DNA from: Tropicimonas sp. IMCC34043
GTDB lineage: Bacteria; Pseudomonadota; Alphaproteobacteria; Rhodobacterales; Rhodobacteraceae
Direction of reading: 5' to 3'
Assembly (NCBI RefSeq): GCF_003390845.1
Contig: NZ_QMEK01000007.1
Span: 166,446-230,445 of the forward strand
DNA length: 64,000 bases
Of this stretch, positions 37,930 to 47,135 are shown in pieces (within the stretch, counting starts at the first letter, position 1; each line of letters starts with the position of its first letter). Both the position numbers and the translations under genes were made by a program. A model generated the notes under the pieces. That model had not been told where the DNA came from and made no database searches. It saw only the letters and a program-made list of their open reading frames with translations.

Positions 37930-38958
37930 TCAGGAGGCCAGAACGGCGCGGGCGCCGAGGGTGCCTTGGGCCAGCGCGCCGGGCAGATCGCGGGTTGCGT
38001 TGCGGCGGACATCGCCGATGACGATGGCGTCGGGGTTCAAAAGCGACCGCGCGCCGGCGTCGCAGGGGCACCAGCCGCTGTCATCGACCAGCCCGGCGAG
38101 CCGCGCCACCGCTGCCGCACCCTGCGGCACGACGAAATTGACCACATCGGCACGAAGCGTCCCGGCACCCGTTTCCAGTATCCCGCGGCTGGCATCGACG
38201 GCAAACACCCGGCCGCCCGCGGCAGCGTTGCGCCAGTCGACCCGGGCGGCGGCGCCCCCCACTGGCAGGCGTGCGGCAAAGATCCGCGCCGCCTCGGAAT
38301 CGGGTGCGGCGTCAAGGACGGTCAGGCGGGCCGAGGGCCGGGTTCGGTGCAGGAAATCGGCGATGGTCAGGGCGCGCTCGGCTGCGACCGCCGGGTGGCC
38401 CCCCGCCCCTTCGGGCAGGCGCAGGACCACGTGGCCGTCATCTGCCATTGCGGCAAGCTGGCCCGACAGACGGCGCGCTTCGCGCGGACTGCCCCAGGCG
38501 GCGGGCCAGACATGCCGGGCGATGGCGTCATAGCCCGCAATCGCCTCGTCCCGCGGGGCAACGCCCGGTGCCATCACCAGCGAGCCAAAGGCGATCCGGC
38601 GGCCGCTGAACAGCCCCAGGCGGCGGGATGCCCAATCGACCTCGGTCACGTCGTCCAGAACGACGCTGACGCCCGCGGCCGCGAGGTCCGCGACGTCGGC
38701 AGGCGGCGCCGGCCGCAGGAATGCGGCAATCTCCGCCGCGGGCGCCGCCAGACGGGTCGGATCGCGTTCGACCAGCGTGACCGGCAGGCCGGGCCGTGCC
38801 GCCCGGAGCGCCAGCGCGGCGCTGACCCCGGCCGGGCCGCCGCCGATGACAAGGCAGGGCTCGGCCGAGCCGGGTTTCGGGAACAGGCTGGCGGCGGCAA
38901 GGGTTGCGGTTCCTGCCAGGGCGCTGCGGAGGAAACGGCGACGGTTCGGACGCTGCAT
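37930..38958 (-). CDS. FCSD-like flavoprotein, shortened and lacking one active-site Cys
   Basis: A 342-residue Tat-exported FAD protein related to the flavoprotein subunit of sulfide dehydrogenase (FccB/SoxF). Features: twin-arginine signal N-R-R-R-F-L-R-S (5-12), FAD motif V-I-G-G-G-P-A-G-V-S-A (37-47), and D-D-S-G-W-C-P-C-D (292-300), which aligns with the second redox-active Cys of the family. The expected first Cys (family context C-P-P-G-P-Y-E-R) is replaced in L-P-E-G-A-G-G-H-P-A-V-A-A-E-R (181-195), and the C-terminal flavin-binding extension of about 70 residues is missing. Sulfide oxidation is therefore doubtful. No cytochrome gene is adjacent; apbE lies 225 bp upstream on the same strand. 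Function unknown. Confidence 0.75.
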   Translation of the reverse strand: MQRPNRRRFLRSALAGTATLAAASLFPKPGSAEPCLVIGGGPAGVSAALALRAARPGLPVTLVERDPTRLAAPAAEIAAFLRPAPPADVADLAAAGVSVVLDDVTEVDWASRRLGLFSGRRIAFGSLVMAPGVAPRDEAIAGYDAIARHVWPAAWGSPREARRLSGQLAAMADDGHVVLRLPEGAGGHPAVAAERALTIADFLHRTRPSARLTVLDAAPDSEAARIFAARLPVGGAAARVDWRNAAAGGRVFAVDASRGILETGAGTLRADVVNFVVPQGAAAVARLAGLVDDSGWCPCDAGARSLLNPDAIVIGDVRRNATRDLPGALAQGTLGARAVLAS

Positions 38959-39183
38959 GGAAACCTCATGGGCCGGTGCGTTTGGATCGACGGCGGGCCG
39001 CTGTTGCCGGGCCGCCCAGGATCGCGGCACGGAGGGCACGGCCTGCCCCTGCTTTCCTGCAGCAAACTTTGTGCCAGGACCGGCGTAGTCGCGGCAGGCC
39101 GGGAAATACCCTGACCCGCCACCTGCGCCGGCAGGCGACGGGATTGTCGTGTAGCAGACAGGACAATGTGCCAAACAGGACGA

Positions 39184-40290
39184 TCAGTTGATCGCGGCAT
39201 CGCCTTGCAGCGGGACGATGACCATCTGCGGCAGCGGCCGCTCCTCGCCCGCATCCGAAGCGGCCTGAAGGCGCGCGGCCATGGCGGGCGTGGCATAGAA
39301 AGTTCCGTTGCGGTCGATCAGCAGCACCGCATCCGCGCCCATCGCGCGCGCCGTCGCGGCCATGCCGTCCGGGCCGGCCACGCACAGCGCGGTTGCGGCC
39401 GCATCGGCCCGCGCGCCGTTGGTGTCGAGCACGGTTGCCGACACGATATCGGTCACCGGCCAGCCGCTGCGCGGGTCGATGATATGGGAAAACCGCACGC
39501 CGTCCTGTTCGAGGAAGCGTTCGTAGTTGCCCGAGGTGAAGACAGCCTCTCCGGGATGGACCGAGAGTGCGGCCACAGCCCCCCAGCCGAAGGGATCGCG
39601 GATCGCCACCCGCCATTCGCGCGCGCCATGGGTGCCGATCACCAGAACGTCGCCCCCCGCGTTCAGAACCGCATTGCGGATGCCACGCCGTGAAAGCGTC
39701 GCGGCGGCAAGATCGAGCGCCGATCCCTTGGCAAAGCCGCCGAGATCGAGCTGAACCGCCGGATTGCGCGACGACACGATGTTGCCGTCGAACCGCAGGT
39801 CGGCCATCCGCGGCTGTGCGGCGGCAAGCCGCGCGATGGCCTCCCTGTCTGGCAGCGGACCCGAGGGCGGCACGTCGTCGTGAAACCCCCACAGCCCGAT
39901 CAGCTTGCCGATCGCAGGGTCGAACAGGCCGCCGCTTTGCAACGACAACGCCTGCCCCTGACGCAGCACGGCCGCCAGTTCGTCATCGACCGGAAGCGAG
40001 GTGCCGCTGGCGATGGCATCGTTCAGCCGCCCCAGTTCGCCCGGCCGCCAGGCGTGCCAGTCGCGGTGAAAGCTCTGGAACATGCGGCCAAGCTCGGCAG
40101 TCGCGGCCTCGGCCTTTTGCGGGGGTTCGCCGTAAATGACGACCTCGACCAGGGTGCCAAAGACATAAAGCGTTTCGGAATGCACCGGATCGCGGTTTTC
40201 GGCCCGAAGCACCCCCGCCAGCGCCGCAATCGCGGCAAGGCAGAACGCGACCAGCGACAGCCGCAGACGGGTGCCCGCGCGACCGGCCAT
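39184..40290 (-). CDS. apbE: FAD:protein FMN transferase (ApbE/RnfF)
   Basis: A 368-residue exported flavin transferase. An N-terminal signal or anchor (about 8-29) is followed by the ApbE domain: V-D-L-G-G-F-A-K-G-S-A-L-D equivalent (here L-D-L-G-G-F-A-K-G-S-A-L-D), N-A-G-G-D-V and the metal-site region T-N-G-A-R-A-D-A-A-A-T-A-L. It transfers FMN from FAD to a Thr in [S/T]GAT-like sites of RnfG and RnfD, both encoded 6-8 kb away in the divergent rnf operon; in R. capsulatus the homologue is rnfF. Its start overlaps the rseC stop (TGATG), placing it in the fdx operon. Confidence 0.9.
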   Translation of the reverse strand: MAGRAGTRLRLSLVAFCLAAIAALAGVLRAENRDPVHSETLYVFGTLVEVVIYGEPPQKAEAATAELGRMFQSFHRDWHAWRPGELGRLNDAIASGTSLPVDDELAAVLRQGQALSLQSGGLFDPAIGKLIGLWGFHDDVPPSGPLPDREAIARLAAAQPRMADLRFDGNIVSSRNPAVQLDLGGFAKGSALDLAAATLSRRGIRNAVLNAGGDVLVIGTHGAREWRVAIRDPFGWGAVAALSVHPGEAVFTSGNYERFLEQDGVRFSHIIDPRSGWPVTDIVSATVLDTNGARADAAATALCVAGPDGMAATARAMGADAVLLIDRNGTFYATPAMAARLQAASDAGEERPLPQMVIVPLQGDAAIN

Positions 40291-40790
40291 CAGCCGCGGC
40301 CCGATCCGGGCCCCGGGTTGGCCAGCCCCTCGATCCGCAGCGCCGATCCGGCGCGTTCCCGGCGGTCGGCACGGACAAGCGGCAGCGCGGACAGCGCAAG
40401 GGCGGGCACACAGAGCAAGGCCGTCGCCACATCGGACAGGCCAAGCGATGCCGACACGGCCGCAACGACGCAAAGAGCCGCCGGCGGCACCAGATAGGCG
40501 CGCGTCATCGCACCCAGAAACGCGCTGCTTTCCATCGCGACCACGACCTCGTCCCCGACCGACAGCGGCAGGGTCTGGCGCAGTCGCAGGTGTTGTTTGC
40601 CACCGATCAGCTCGGCCAGCGCCCCCGAGCCGCAGCTCGAACGCGAGGCACAGCTGGCGCAGCCCGCGGCGCGGTCGCCTTCCAGCTCGACATAGCCGTC
40701 GCCAAGCGCCGTGACCCTGAGGGTCTGGCGCATGGCGTCGTTGCGGTCCGACAGGTCCCCGCCTGTGCGGGGACACTCGGGCTCGGACAT
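40290..40790 (-). CDS. rseC: RseC-like SoxR-reducing/Rnf-associated membrane protein
   Basis: A protein of about 166 residues resembling E. coli RseC. A cytoplasmic N-terminal part has the cysteine cluster C-A-S-C-A-S-R-S-S-C-G near 50-60, followed by V-G-D-E-V-V-V-A-M and two membrane segments (about 95-140) and a basic tail. RseC participates in the Rsx (Rnf) system that reduces SoxR in enterics; the cysteines may carry a redox centre. No clear ribosome-binding site decides the start: an internal ATG near 40733 aligns better with E. coli RseC and would give about 147 residues. It lies between fdxN and apbE. Confidence 0.8.
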   Translation of the reverse strand: MSEPECPRTGGDLSDRNDAMRQTLRVTALGDGYVELEGDRAAGCASCASRSSCGSGALAELIGGKQHLRLRQTLPLSVGDEVVVAMESSAFLGAMTRAYLVPPAALCVVAAVSASLGLSDVATALLCVPALALSALPLVRADRRERAGSALRIEGLANPGPGSGRG

Positions 40791-40822
40791 CCGGTCGCCG
40801 CAGAGGGCGTCCTTTGCCGCGG

Positions 40823-41020
40823 TCACGCTGCCGGAATGATGCATCCGTCTTCCATGCACACGTTCAGGCATTGCGGCATGTCGTGGTCGCCTTCGCATTC
40901 GGTGCAGACCGCGGGGTCGATGTAGAACACACCCTTTTTCGGGGTGATCGCGTTGGTGGGGCAGACGGGTTCGCAATCGCCGCAAGAGGTGCAGAGATCC
41001 GATACGATTTGCATTGCCAT
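40823..41020 (-). CDS. fdxN: 2[4Fe-4S] ferredoxin I
   Basis: A 65-residue bacterial-type ferredoxin. The first cluster motif is C-T-S-C-G-D-C-E-P-V-C-P (about 10-21); the second is C-T-E-C-E-G-D-H-D-M-P-Q-C-L-N-V-C, with the seven-residue insertion between the second and third Cys found in R. capsulatus FdxN. That protein is the main electron donor to nitrogenase. The gene has its own sigma-54 promoter 76 bp upstream of the ATG, a hairpin in the leader, and a strong AAAGGAAG site. It sits between fdxC and rseC on the same strand. Confidence 0.93.
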   Translation of the reverse strand: MAMQIVSDLCTSCGDCEPVCPTNAITPKKGVFYIDPAVCTECEGDHDMPQCLNVCMEDGCIIPAA

Positions 41021-41046
41021 GGTGTCTTCCTTTCCGTGGTAGTCAT

Positions 41047-41069
41047 CCCGTGGCCGGCAAGGCCACGGG
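41047..41069 (-). other. Leader hairpin of fdxN mRNA
   Basis: CCCGTGGCC (41047-41055) and GGCCACGGG (41061-41069) form a perfect 9-bp stem with a 5-nt loop, between the predicted sigma-54 start site (about 41084) and the fdxN ribosome-binding site. The base downstream context is purine-rich, so it is not a terminator; mRNA stabilisation is more likely. Confidence 0.55.
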
Positions 41070-41095
41070 CAAGGCAGTTGCGCACCATTGATCTA

Positions 41096-41110
41096 GCAAG
41101 GATCGTGCCA
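41096..41110 (-). promoter_or_regulatory. Sigma-54 promoter of fdxN
   Basis: On the minus strand the sequence reads TGGCACGATCCTTGC, an exact match to the -24/-12 consensus (TGGCACG, 4-bp spacer, TTGC). It lies between fdxC and fdxN. The same 17 bp, including flanks, recurs upstream of the flavodiiron gene. NifA/RpoN control is inferred from the genes served. Confidence 0.9.
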
Positions 41111-41130
41111 ACTGCTGTCGCAGCGCCCCG

Positions 41131-41436
<306 letters not shown>

Positions 41437-41491
41437 TCAACCGGCAGCTCTTCTGGTCTGACAGGCTGGGCGAAACCGATGGCCGGTGCCG

Positions 41492-42769
41492 TCACAGCAG
41501 GTCGGATATGTCAATCTCGCGCGCTGCGACCTCTCCGGTCAGATGGGCGGCCAGACGGCGGCCAAAGGCGCGGCAGTCCTCCAGCTCATCCTCGGTCGGG
41601 TGCAGCTTGATCTTGATGCCTTTTTCCGGCACCCGCATCTTCATCCCCTGCATCCGCGCCTCGACCATCGGCACCGCCTCGCCGGTCCAGCCATAGGAGC
41701 CGAAGGCGGCGCCAAGCTTGCCCTTGGTGTCGATGTCGACGAGGCCGGCGAGCAGATCCCACACGGTCTTGACCGCGTCGCCGTTGATCGTCGGCGTGCC
41801 AAAGGCCAGTGCGTCCGCTTCCTCGATCAGATCCACGAAGGGCGTCACCTCGCCGACCTGCAGATCGAACAGCGAGACCCGGACCCCGGGGTTTTCGGCG
41901 GCACCGGCATAGACCGCATAGGCCATCTGCGAGGTCGCGCCATAGGCGCTGACATAGAAGATCAGCAGCGTTTTCTGATTGCCCACTTCGCTTGCCAGCC
42001 GGGTCTTCACCAGGCGGCGATAGTGGGTGATGTATTCCCGCGGATGCGAACGCAGGATCGGCCCGTGGCTTGGCGCGATCATCGCGATGTCGAGCGGCTC
42101 GATCAGATCGAGCGCCTCGATCACATAGCGTTTGAAGGGCCGCATGATGTGTTCGAAATAATATTCGAACGAGAACCGGAAATCGCCGACGCAATCGTTG
42201 AACAGCCGTTCGTCGCAGAAATGGCAGCCCATCAGATCGCAGGTGAACAGCAACTGCTGTTCTTCCAGATAGGTGCACTGGGTGTCGGGCCAGTGCACAT
42301 AGGGTGTGGTCAGGAACCGCAGCCTGCGATCGCCGAGCGAGACCGTGTCGCCGGTCCGCACCACCCTGACCGTATAGCTGTCGAAATCGTCCTTCAGCAG
42401 GGCGCGCAGAACCTGCACCCCGCGCGGTGACACGCAGATTTCGACATGCGGTGCCCGACGCAGCAATTCCGGCACCGCGCCGGTGTGATCAGGCTCCAGA
42501 TGGTTGAGGACAAGGGTCGTGATCTCGTCATAGCGCGTGACGGCCTCGAGGCGGCGCAGGAAAGGGTCTGTGAACTCCTGCTTGACCGTGTCGATGATCG
42601 CAACGCCGCTGCTGCCGCGCACGGCATAGGAATTATAGCTGGTGCCGTTCGCCGTCCGCAGGATGATGTCGAAATTGCGCAGATGCGGGTCCAGCGCGCC
42701 GATCCACTGCACGCGGTCGGCAACCTCGACCGGCCGGATCGCCTCCGGCGGCTGTGATCCGCCCTGCAT
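41492..42769 (-). CDS. Class A flavodiiron protein (FprA family)
   Basis: A 425-residue flavodiiron protein, full length. The metallo-beta-lactamase-like half carries every diiron ligand: H-L-E-P-D-H (His90, Glu92, Asp94, His95), His159 (V-H-W-P-D-T), Asp178 (F-T-C-D-L-M-G) and His235 (P-S-H-G-P-I). The flavodoxin half starts near 267 with T-L-L-I-F-Y-V-S-A-Y-G-A-T-S for FMN. There is no rubredoxin or flavin-reductase extension, so an outside donor is needed; fdxC immediately downstream is the obvious candidate. Such enzymes reduce O2 to water or NO to N2O. The gene is first behind a consensus sigma-54 promoter. ATG 42769 lies about 100 nt past the predicted start site, with only a weak ribosome-binding site. 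Confidence 0.9.
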   Translation of the reverse strand: MQGGSQPPEAIRPVEVADRVQWIGALDPHLRNFDIILRTANGTSYNSYAVRGSSGVAIIDTVKQEFTDPFLRRLEAVTRYDEITTLVLNHLEPDHTGAVPELLRRAPHVEICVSPRGVQVLRALLKDDFDSYTVRVVRTGDTVSLGDRRLRFLTTPYVHWPDTQCTYLEEQQLLFTCDLMGCHFCDERLFNDCVGDFRFSFEYYFEHIMRPFKRYVIEALDLIEPLDIAMIAPSHGPILRSHPREYITHYRRLVKTRLASEVGNQKTLLIFYVSAYGATSQMAYAVYAGAAENPGVRVSLFDLQVGEVTPFVDLIEEADALAFGTPTINGDAVKTVWDLLAGLVDIDTKGKLGAAFGSYGWTGEAVPMVEARMQGMKMRVPEKGIKIKLHPTEDELEDCRAFGRRLAAHLTGEVAAREIDISDLL

Positions 42770-42883
42770 GTGAAGGCCGGAAGCCTGGAAAGGTGGCAAA
42801 TCGAATTCCCTCTGCTTGGGTCGGCTGGCCAGAGCGGACCCGAAGTCAGGTGTCTGGCCGGCAGGCTCGCGACAACACATTCA

Positions 42884-42898
42884 GCAAGGATCGTGCCA
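42884..42898 (-). promoter_or_regulatory. Sigma-54 promoter of the flavodiiron-fdxC operon
   Basis: Minus-strand TGGCACGATCCTTGC, exact -24/-12 consensus, identical to the fdxN promoter including one flanking base on each side. The predicted start site is near 42872, which rules out the upstream ATG at 42880 as the flavodiiron start. Confidence 0.9.
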
Positions 42899-43239
42899 AG
42901 CTGGGCGAGGGGCAGGTTCCCGGGGATTTCCGCCAACGGCGCGACTGGGATCGCAGAAAATGCGAAGCCGGGATGGCGTGTGGCTGCGCCAGGGCCGTCT
43001 TTGCGCGGTCGCAGCCCGCGGCGCCGCGTCCGACATGGGGCCGACAATTGTCGCAAAGACGACGTTGAGGGCCGGTGCCTGCGCTGTCGACAGCGGTCGG
43101 GGCGATGCGGGCCTTGGCCAGGGATCGCGCGCATTCCACGGATCTGCGGCGTCGGCGGGGCGGTCGGGCGATGAAATGGCGGCCGGATTCCTCGGTGAGC
43201 GGAGCTGCGCCTGCAACGGGAACCACCTGCGGTGCCAAT
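42899..43239. promoter_or_regulatory. Divergent control region between flavodiiron and rnf promoters
   Basis: The 340 bp between the two sigma-54 promoters hold no credible gene. A perfect 12-bp palindrome CGACAATTGTCG is at 43042-43053. The NifA activator motif TGT-N10-ACA was not found exactly; the closest is TGT-N10-ACG at 43049-43064, overlapping the palindrome and about 150 and 175 bp upstream of the two promoters. A shared enhancer for both operons is plausible but unproven. Confidence 0.45.
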
Positions 43240-43254
43240 TGGCACGGCGCTTGC
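43240..43254 (+). promoter_or_regulatory. Sigma-54 promoter of the rnf operon
   Basis: TGGCACGGCGCTTGC on the plus strand fits the -24/-12 consensus exactly. Its -24 element is embedded in a 14-bp perfect palindrome GTGCCAATTGGCAC (43232-43245). The rnfA start is 91 bp downstream. Confidence 0.9.
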
Positions 43255-43344
43255 TTCAACCCCAATCAGAGCCGCCGCATCCCGGCGCTGCCAGGCGGCA
43301 GGCGCCAGAGACCCGGACAGAGGCTGCGCCCGCGGAGCAAGAGA

Positions 43345-43926
43345 ATGGAAGAATACCTCGTCATATTGTTGGGAACCGCGCTGGTGAACAACGTCGTGCT
43401 GGTGAAGTTCCTCGGACTTTGCCCGTTCATGGGGGTGTCGAAGAAGATCGAGGCCGCAATCGGCATGGGCTTTGCCACCACCTTCGTGCTGACGCTTGCG
43501 GCGGCGGCAAGCTGGGCGGTCGAGGCGCTGATCCTCGTCCCGCTGCATCTGGAATTCCTGCGCATCCTCAGCTTCATCCTGGTGATCGCGGCGATCGTGC
43601 AATTCACCGAGGCCTTCATTCGCAAGGCCTCGCCCGGTCTCTACCGCGCGCTTGGCATCTATCTGCCGCTGATCACCACCAACTGCGCGGTGCTCGGGGT
43701 CGCGTTGCTGAACGTTCAGGAACAGCACTCCTTCGCGGAAAGCCTGCTTTATGGCTTCGGATCGGCCGCGGGCTTCACCATGGTCCTCGTCATCTTTGCC
43801 GGGATGCGCGAGCGGATCGCCCGACTTGCCGTTCCGGTCCCGTTCTCGGGGCCGCCCATCGCCTTCATCACGGCCGGCCTTCTGTCCATGGCGTTCATGG
43901 GCTTTGCCGGCCTCGTCGCGAACTGA
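43345..43926 (+). CDS. rnfA: Rnf complex subunit A
   Basis: Integral membrane subunit of the Rnf NADH:ferredoxin oxidoreductase, 193 residues, the standard length, with six membrane segments. The start [19 protein letters not shown] and the segment [11 protein letters not shown] are hallmarks, with [11 protein letters not shown] in the second half; the two Cys near membrane segments 1 and 4 ligate the intramembrane [2Fe-2S] cluster shared with RnfE. GGAG precedes the ATG. First gene of rnfABCDGEH, behind a sigma-54 promoter, consistent with supplying reduced ferredoxin to nitrogenase. Confidence 0.97.
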   Translation: MEEYLVILLGTALVNNVVLVKFLGLCPFMGVSKKIEAAIGMGFATTFVLTLAAAASWAVEALILVPLHLEFLRILSFILVIAAIVQFTEAFIRKASPGLYRALGIYLPLITTNCAVLGVALLNVQEQHSFAESLLYGFGSAAGFTMVLVIFAGMRERIARLAVPVPFSGPPIAFITAGLLSMAFMGFAGLVAN

Positions 43927-43944
43927 TCGGATCGGAGACCTCCC

Positions 43945-44502
43945 ATGATTGAAGCCATCGCAACGATGTCCGCGCTGGGGGTCGGGTTGGGTATCGTGCT
44001 CGGGGTTGCAGCGCGCAAGTTCCATGTCGAAACCCCGCCCATCGTCGACGAGATCGAGGCGGCGCTTCCGGGCACCAACTGCGGCCAGTGCGGGTTCGCC
44101 GGCTGTCATGCCGCGGCCGAAGCGGTGGCCGACGGCTCGGCCGTGGCGACCGTCTGCCCCCCCGGCGGGCGCGAAGTGGCGCTGAAGCTGGTCGAGATCG
44201 CGGGTCCCAGCTGTCACGCGGGCGGCGCCGATCTTGCCGGTCAGGAAGACGCCGGGCCAATGGCGGCCTTCATCTTCGAAGACCACTGCACCGGCTGCAC
44301 CAAGTGCTACAAACGCTGCCCGACCGACGCGATCATCGGCGCGGCCAAGCAGATCCACAGCGTCATCTTCGATGCCTGCATCGGCTGCGATGCCTGTGTC
44401 GAGGTCTGCCCGACCGAGGCGATCATCATGCGCAGCAAACCTCGCACCCTTCGCAACTGGTACTGGCCGAAACCCGAAGAACACTTCGAGCCCGCCGCAT
44501 AA
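43945..44502 (+). CDS. rnfB: Rnf complex subunit B, iron-sulfur protein
   Basis: A 185-residue subunit with one N-terminal membrane anchor (about 5-23), a four-Cys motif of the Fes type (G-T-N-C-G-Q-C-G-F-A-G-C, later V-C-P-P-G-G) and two [4Fe-4S] ferredoxin motifs: C-T-G-C-T-K-C-Y-K-R-C-P and C-I-G-C-D-A-C-V-E-V-C-P. It is the likely exit point where electrons reach soluble ferredoxin. It starts 18 bp after rnfA with a GGAGA site. Confidence 0.96.
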   Translation: MIEAIATMSALGVGLGIVLGVAARKFHVETPPIVDEIEAALPGTNCGQCGFAGCHAAAEAVADGSAVATVCPPGGREVALKLVEIAGPSCHAGGADLAGQEDAGPMAAFIFEDHCTGCTKCYKRCPTDAIIGAAKQIHSVIFDACIGCDACVEVCPTEAIIMRSKPRTLRNWYWPKPEEHFEPAA

Positions 44503-44514
44503 GGACGCCGCGCG

Positions 44515-46056
44515 ATGAAACTGTTTTCCCTCTCTTCTCTCAGACGCGGCGCGGACATGTTCTCGATCCGCGGCGGCATCCACCCCGAGACCAACAAATA
44601 CCTGTCGGCAAAAAGCCCGATCGAAAAGATGCCGATGCCCAGCATCATCCGGGTTCCGCTGCAGCAGCACATCGGGGCCGAGGCGGTGCCGCTGGTGAAA
44701 CGCGACGACCTGGTGCTGAAGGGCCAGCTGATCGGCAAGGCGCGCGGGCCGATCTCGGCCAACGTCCATGCGCCGACCTCGGGGCGGGTCATCGCGGTGG
44801 GGCATTTCACGGCGCCGCACCCCTCGGGCCTGCCGGTGGCGACGATCACGATCCGTCCCGATGGCGAGGATCGCTGGGGCCCGCACCTGCCGCGTCTGCG
44901 CCCCGAGGACGCGGACCCAAAGGACATCGCCCAGCGGGTGATGGAGGCGGGCATCGTCGGCATGGGGGGCGCGACCTTCCCGGCGGCCGTCAAGCTGAAC
45001 CTGCGCGAACGCTATCCGCTGCACACGCTGATCATCAACGCCGCCGAATGCGAACCCTACCTGACCTGCGACGACCGGCTGCTGCGCGAACGGGCCGAGG
45101 AAGTGGCCGACGGCATCTGGATCATGGCAAAGGCGCTTGGCGTCGAGAAGGTCATCGTCGCCATCGAGTCGAACAAGCCCGACGCCATCGAGGCGATGCG
45201 CCGCCATATCCTGGCCGCCGGGCCGAATGCGCGGGTGATGCGGGTTCCCACGCTCTATCCGATGGGCTCCGAGAAACATCTGGTCCAGACCGTGACGGGC
45301 CTTGAGACCCCGGCGCGCGCGCTGACCGCCGAACTTGGTGTCGTCGTGCACAATGCGGCGACGGCGCATGCGGTCCACAAGGCGGTGCGCTATGGCGAGC
45401 CGCTGATCTCGCGGGTGCTGACGGTCTCGGGCCATGGCATCAAGCGGCCGGCGAACATCGAGGTTCTGATCGGCACGCCGGTCTCCGAGATCATCGACCA
45501 TTGCGGCGGGCTCGAGGGCGAGCCCGAACGCATCCTTCTGGGCGGCCCGATGATGGGCCTGCCGATCCAGAGCCTGCGGGTCCCGGTGATCAAGGGCACC
45601 AACGGCATTCTTGCGCTGCAAAAGACCGAGTCCCGCCAGAAGGCGGCGATGCCCTGCATTCGCTGCGGCGGCTGCATCAAGGTCTGCCCCTGCGGGTTGA
45701 TGCCGATGGAAATGCACGCCCGGATCCGGAACGACGATCTGGATGGCGCGGTCGATATCGGCCTGCTCGACTGTATCGCCTGCGGCTCCTGTTCGTTCAA
45801 CTGCCCGTCGAACATCCAGCTTGTGCAGGGCTTCAACTATGCCAAGGGGCGGCTTGCCTTCAAGCAAAGCCAGAAGCACCAGCAGGAAGAGACCAAGCGC
45901 CTGGCCGATGCGCGCAATATCCGCCAAGAGGCTATCGCCGAGGCCAAGCGTCAGGCCATGGCCAAACGCAAGGCCGAGATGGCCGAGCGCAAGAAGGCCG
46001 AGGCCGCCGCCGCGTCCGGGGCCGCGCCAGAGACCCCGAAGGAGGCTGCGGAATGA
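44515..46056 (+). CDS. rnfC: Rnf complex subunit C, NADH-binding
   Basis: A 513-residue peripheral subunit. The N-terminal region has [10 protein letters not shown], followed by a Complex I 51-kDa-like NADH/FMN domain with [13 protein letters not shown] and A-A-E-C-E-P-Y-L-T. Two [4Fe-4S] motifs follow: [12 protein letters not shown] and [12 protein letters not shown]. The C-terminal 80 residues are a Lys/Glu/Ala-rich helix, variable among species. It oxidises NADH in the direction relevant to ferredoxin reduction. The stop overlaps rnfD by 4 bp. Confidence 0.96.
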   Translation: MKLFSLSSLRRGADMFSIRGGIHPETNKYLSAKSPIEKMPMPSIIRVPLQQHIGAEAVPLVKRDDLVLKGQLIGKARGPISANVHAPTSGRVIAVGHFTAPHPSGLPVATITIRPDGEDRWGPHLPRLRPEDADPKDIAQRVMEAGIVGMGGATFPAAVKLNLRERYPLHTLIINAAECEPYLTCDDRLLRERAEEVADGIWIMAKALGVEKVIVAIESNKPDAIEAMRRHILAAGPNARVMRVPTLYPMGSEKHLVQTVTGLETPARALTAELGVVVHNAATAHAVHKAVRYGEPLISRVLTVSGHGIKRPANIEVLIGTPVSEIIDHCGGLEGEPERILLGGPMMGLPIQSLRVPVIKGTNGILALQKTESRQKAAMPCIRCGGCIKVCPCGLMPMEMHARIRNDDLDGAVDIGLLDCIACGSCSFNCPSNIQLVQGFNYAKGRLAFKQSQKHQQEETKRLADARNIRQEAIAEAKRQAMAKRKAEMAERKKAEAAAASGAAPETPKEAAE

Positions 46057-47135
46057 CCGTTCGTGTCGTCTCAAGCGGGCCTCATGCCCATTCCATGTTC
46101 TCGGTCACCCAGACCATGGCCATGGTGGCGGTGTGCCTTGCCCCGGCAACGGGGCTTGGGTTCTATCAGTTTGGCTGGCCGGCGATCCTGCTGTTTCTGG
46201 TCACGATTTTCAGCGCGGTGGCGTTCGAGGCAGTGTGCCTGATCGTCGCGCAACGTCCGGTGGCGCGCTTTCTGCTCGACGGCTCGGCGGTGCTGACCGG
46301 GTGGATCCTTGCCATGACGCTGCCGCCCTGGGCGCCCTGGTGGGTCGGGACGGTCGGGGCCTTCATCGCCATCGTGATCGGCAAGCAGGTCTATGGCGGG
46401 ATCGGGCAGAACATGTTCAATCCCGCGATGGTGGCGCGTGCCATGCTGCTGATATCGCTGCCGGTCCAGATGACCGTCTGGGTCCTGCCCGATCCGCTTG
46501 GCGCAGCGGGCGCGCCCGACCTCTGGCAGTCGCTGGCGATAACCTTCGGGGGCGGCGGCGATGTCGACGCGGTCAGCAGCGCCTCGACCCTGGGCTTTGT
46601 CAGTGCACAGCTTGGCGGCGGGCTGCCGCTCGACCAGATCATGGCGCAGACATTCTCGATCCGCGACCTGTTCTATGGCCATGTTCCGGGCAGCCTGGGC
46701 GAGACGAGTGCCGCCCTGATCCTCGCCGGGGGCTGCCTGCTGATCGCCATGCGCATCATCACCTGGCACATTCCGGTCGCGGTGCTGGGGGCGGCGGCGG
46801 CACTTTCGGGGGCGCTTCACTGGGCCGATCCGGCAAGCTTCCCCTCGCCGCTCTGGCATCTGACCTCGGGGGCGCTGATGCTCTGCGCCTTCTTCATCGC
46901 GACCGATTATGTCACCTCGCCGGTCTCCGCCCGCGGCCAGCTGATCTATGGCGCCGGCACCGGGGCCCTGATCGTGATCATCCGCACCTGGGGGTCGTTC
47001 CCCGAGGGCGCAGCCTTTGCGGTCTTGCTGATGAACGCCTGCACGCCGCTGATCGACACCTATACCCGTCCACGCATCTTCGGGCGCGACCGCAAGGGCA
47101 AGCCGCTCGAGATCGCCAAGGGAGCGCGCCCATGA
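46053..47135 (+). CDS. rnfD: Rnf complex subunit D, FMN-carrying
   Basis: A 360-residue membrane subunit with about ten helices. Typical segments are [33 protein letters not shown] and, near the end, [10 protein letters not shown]. The FMN-threonine is expected in D-A-V-S-S-A-S-T-L (about 170-178), a variant of the usual site, to be flavinylated by ApbE. The true start is the ATG at 46053 in the ATGA overlap with rnfC, although the frame is open further upstream. It overlaps rnfG in the same way. Confidence 0.95.
   Translation: MTVRVVSSGPHAHSMFSVTQTMAMVAVCLAPATGLGFYQFGWPAILLFLVTIFSAVAFEAVCLIVAQRPVARFLLDGSAVLTGWILAMTLPPWAPWWVGTVGAFIAIVIGKQVYGGIGQNMFNPAMVARAMLLISLPVQMTVWVLPDPLGAAGAPDLWQSLAITFGGGGDVDAVSSASTLGFVSAQLGGGLPLDQIMAQTFSIRDLFYGHVPGSLGETSAALILAGGCLLIAMRIITWHIPVAVLGAAAALSGALHWADPASFPSPLWHLTSGALMLCAFFIATDYVTSPVSARGQLIYGAGTGALIVIIRTWGSFPEGAAFAVLLMNACTPLIDTYTRPRIFGRDRKGKPLEIAKGARP

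Noticed and set aside
39182..39193. GATCAGTTGATC as an FNR-type site
   Set aside because: It overlaps the apbE stop and its half-sites do not have the TTGAT-N4-ATCAA spacing.
42880..42881. Flavodiiron start at the upstream ATG near 42880
   Set aside because: That codon lies at the sigma-54 -12 element, upstream of the predicted transcript start, and adds 37 residues unlike the family.
42394..46074. A 1,226-codon minus-strand open frame through the rnf region
   Set aside because: It is antisense to rnfA, rnfB and rnfC, which have intact cofactor motifs, and its translation is low-complexity.
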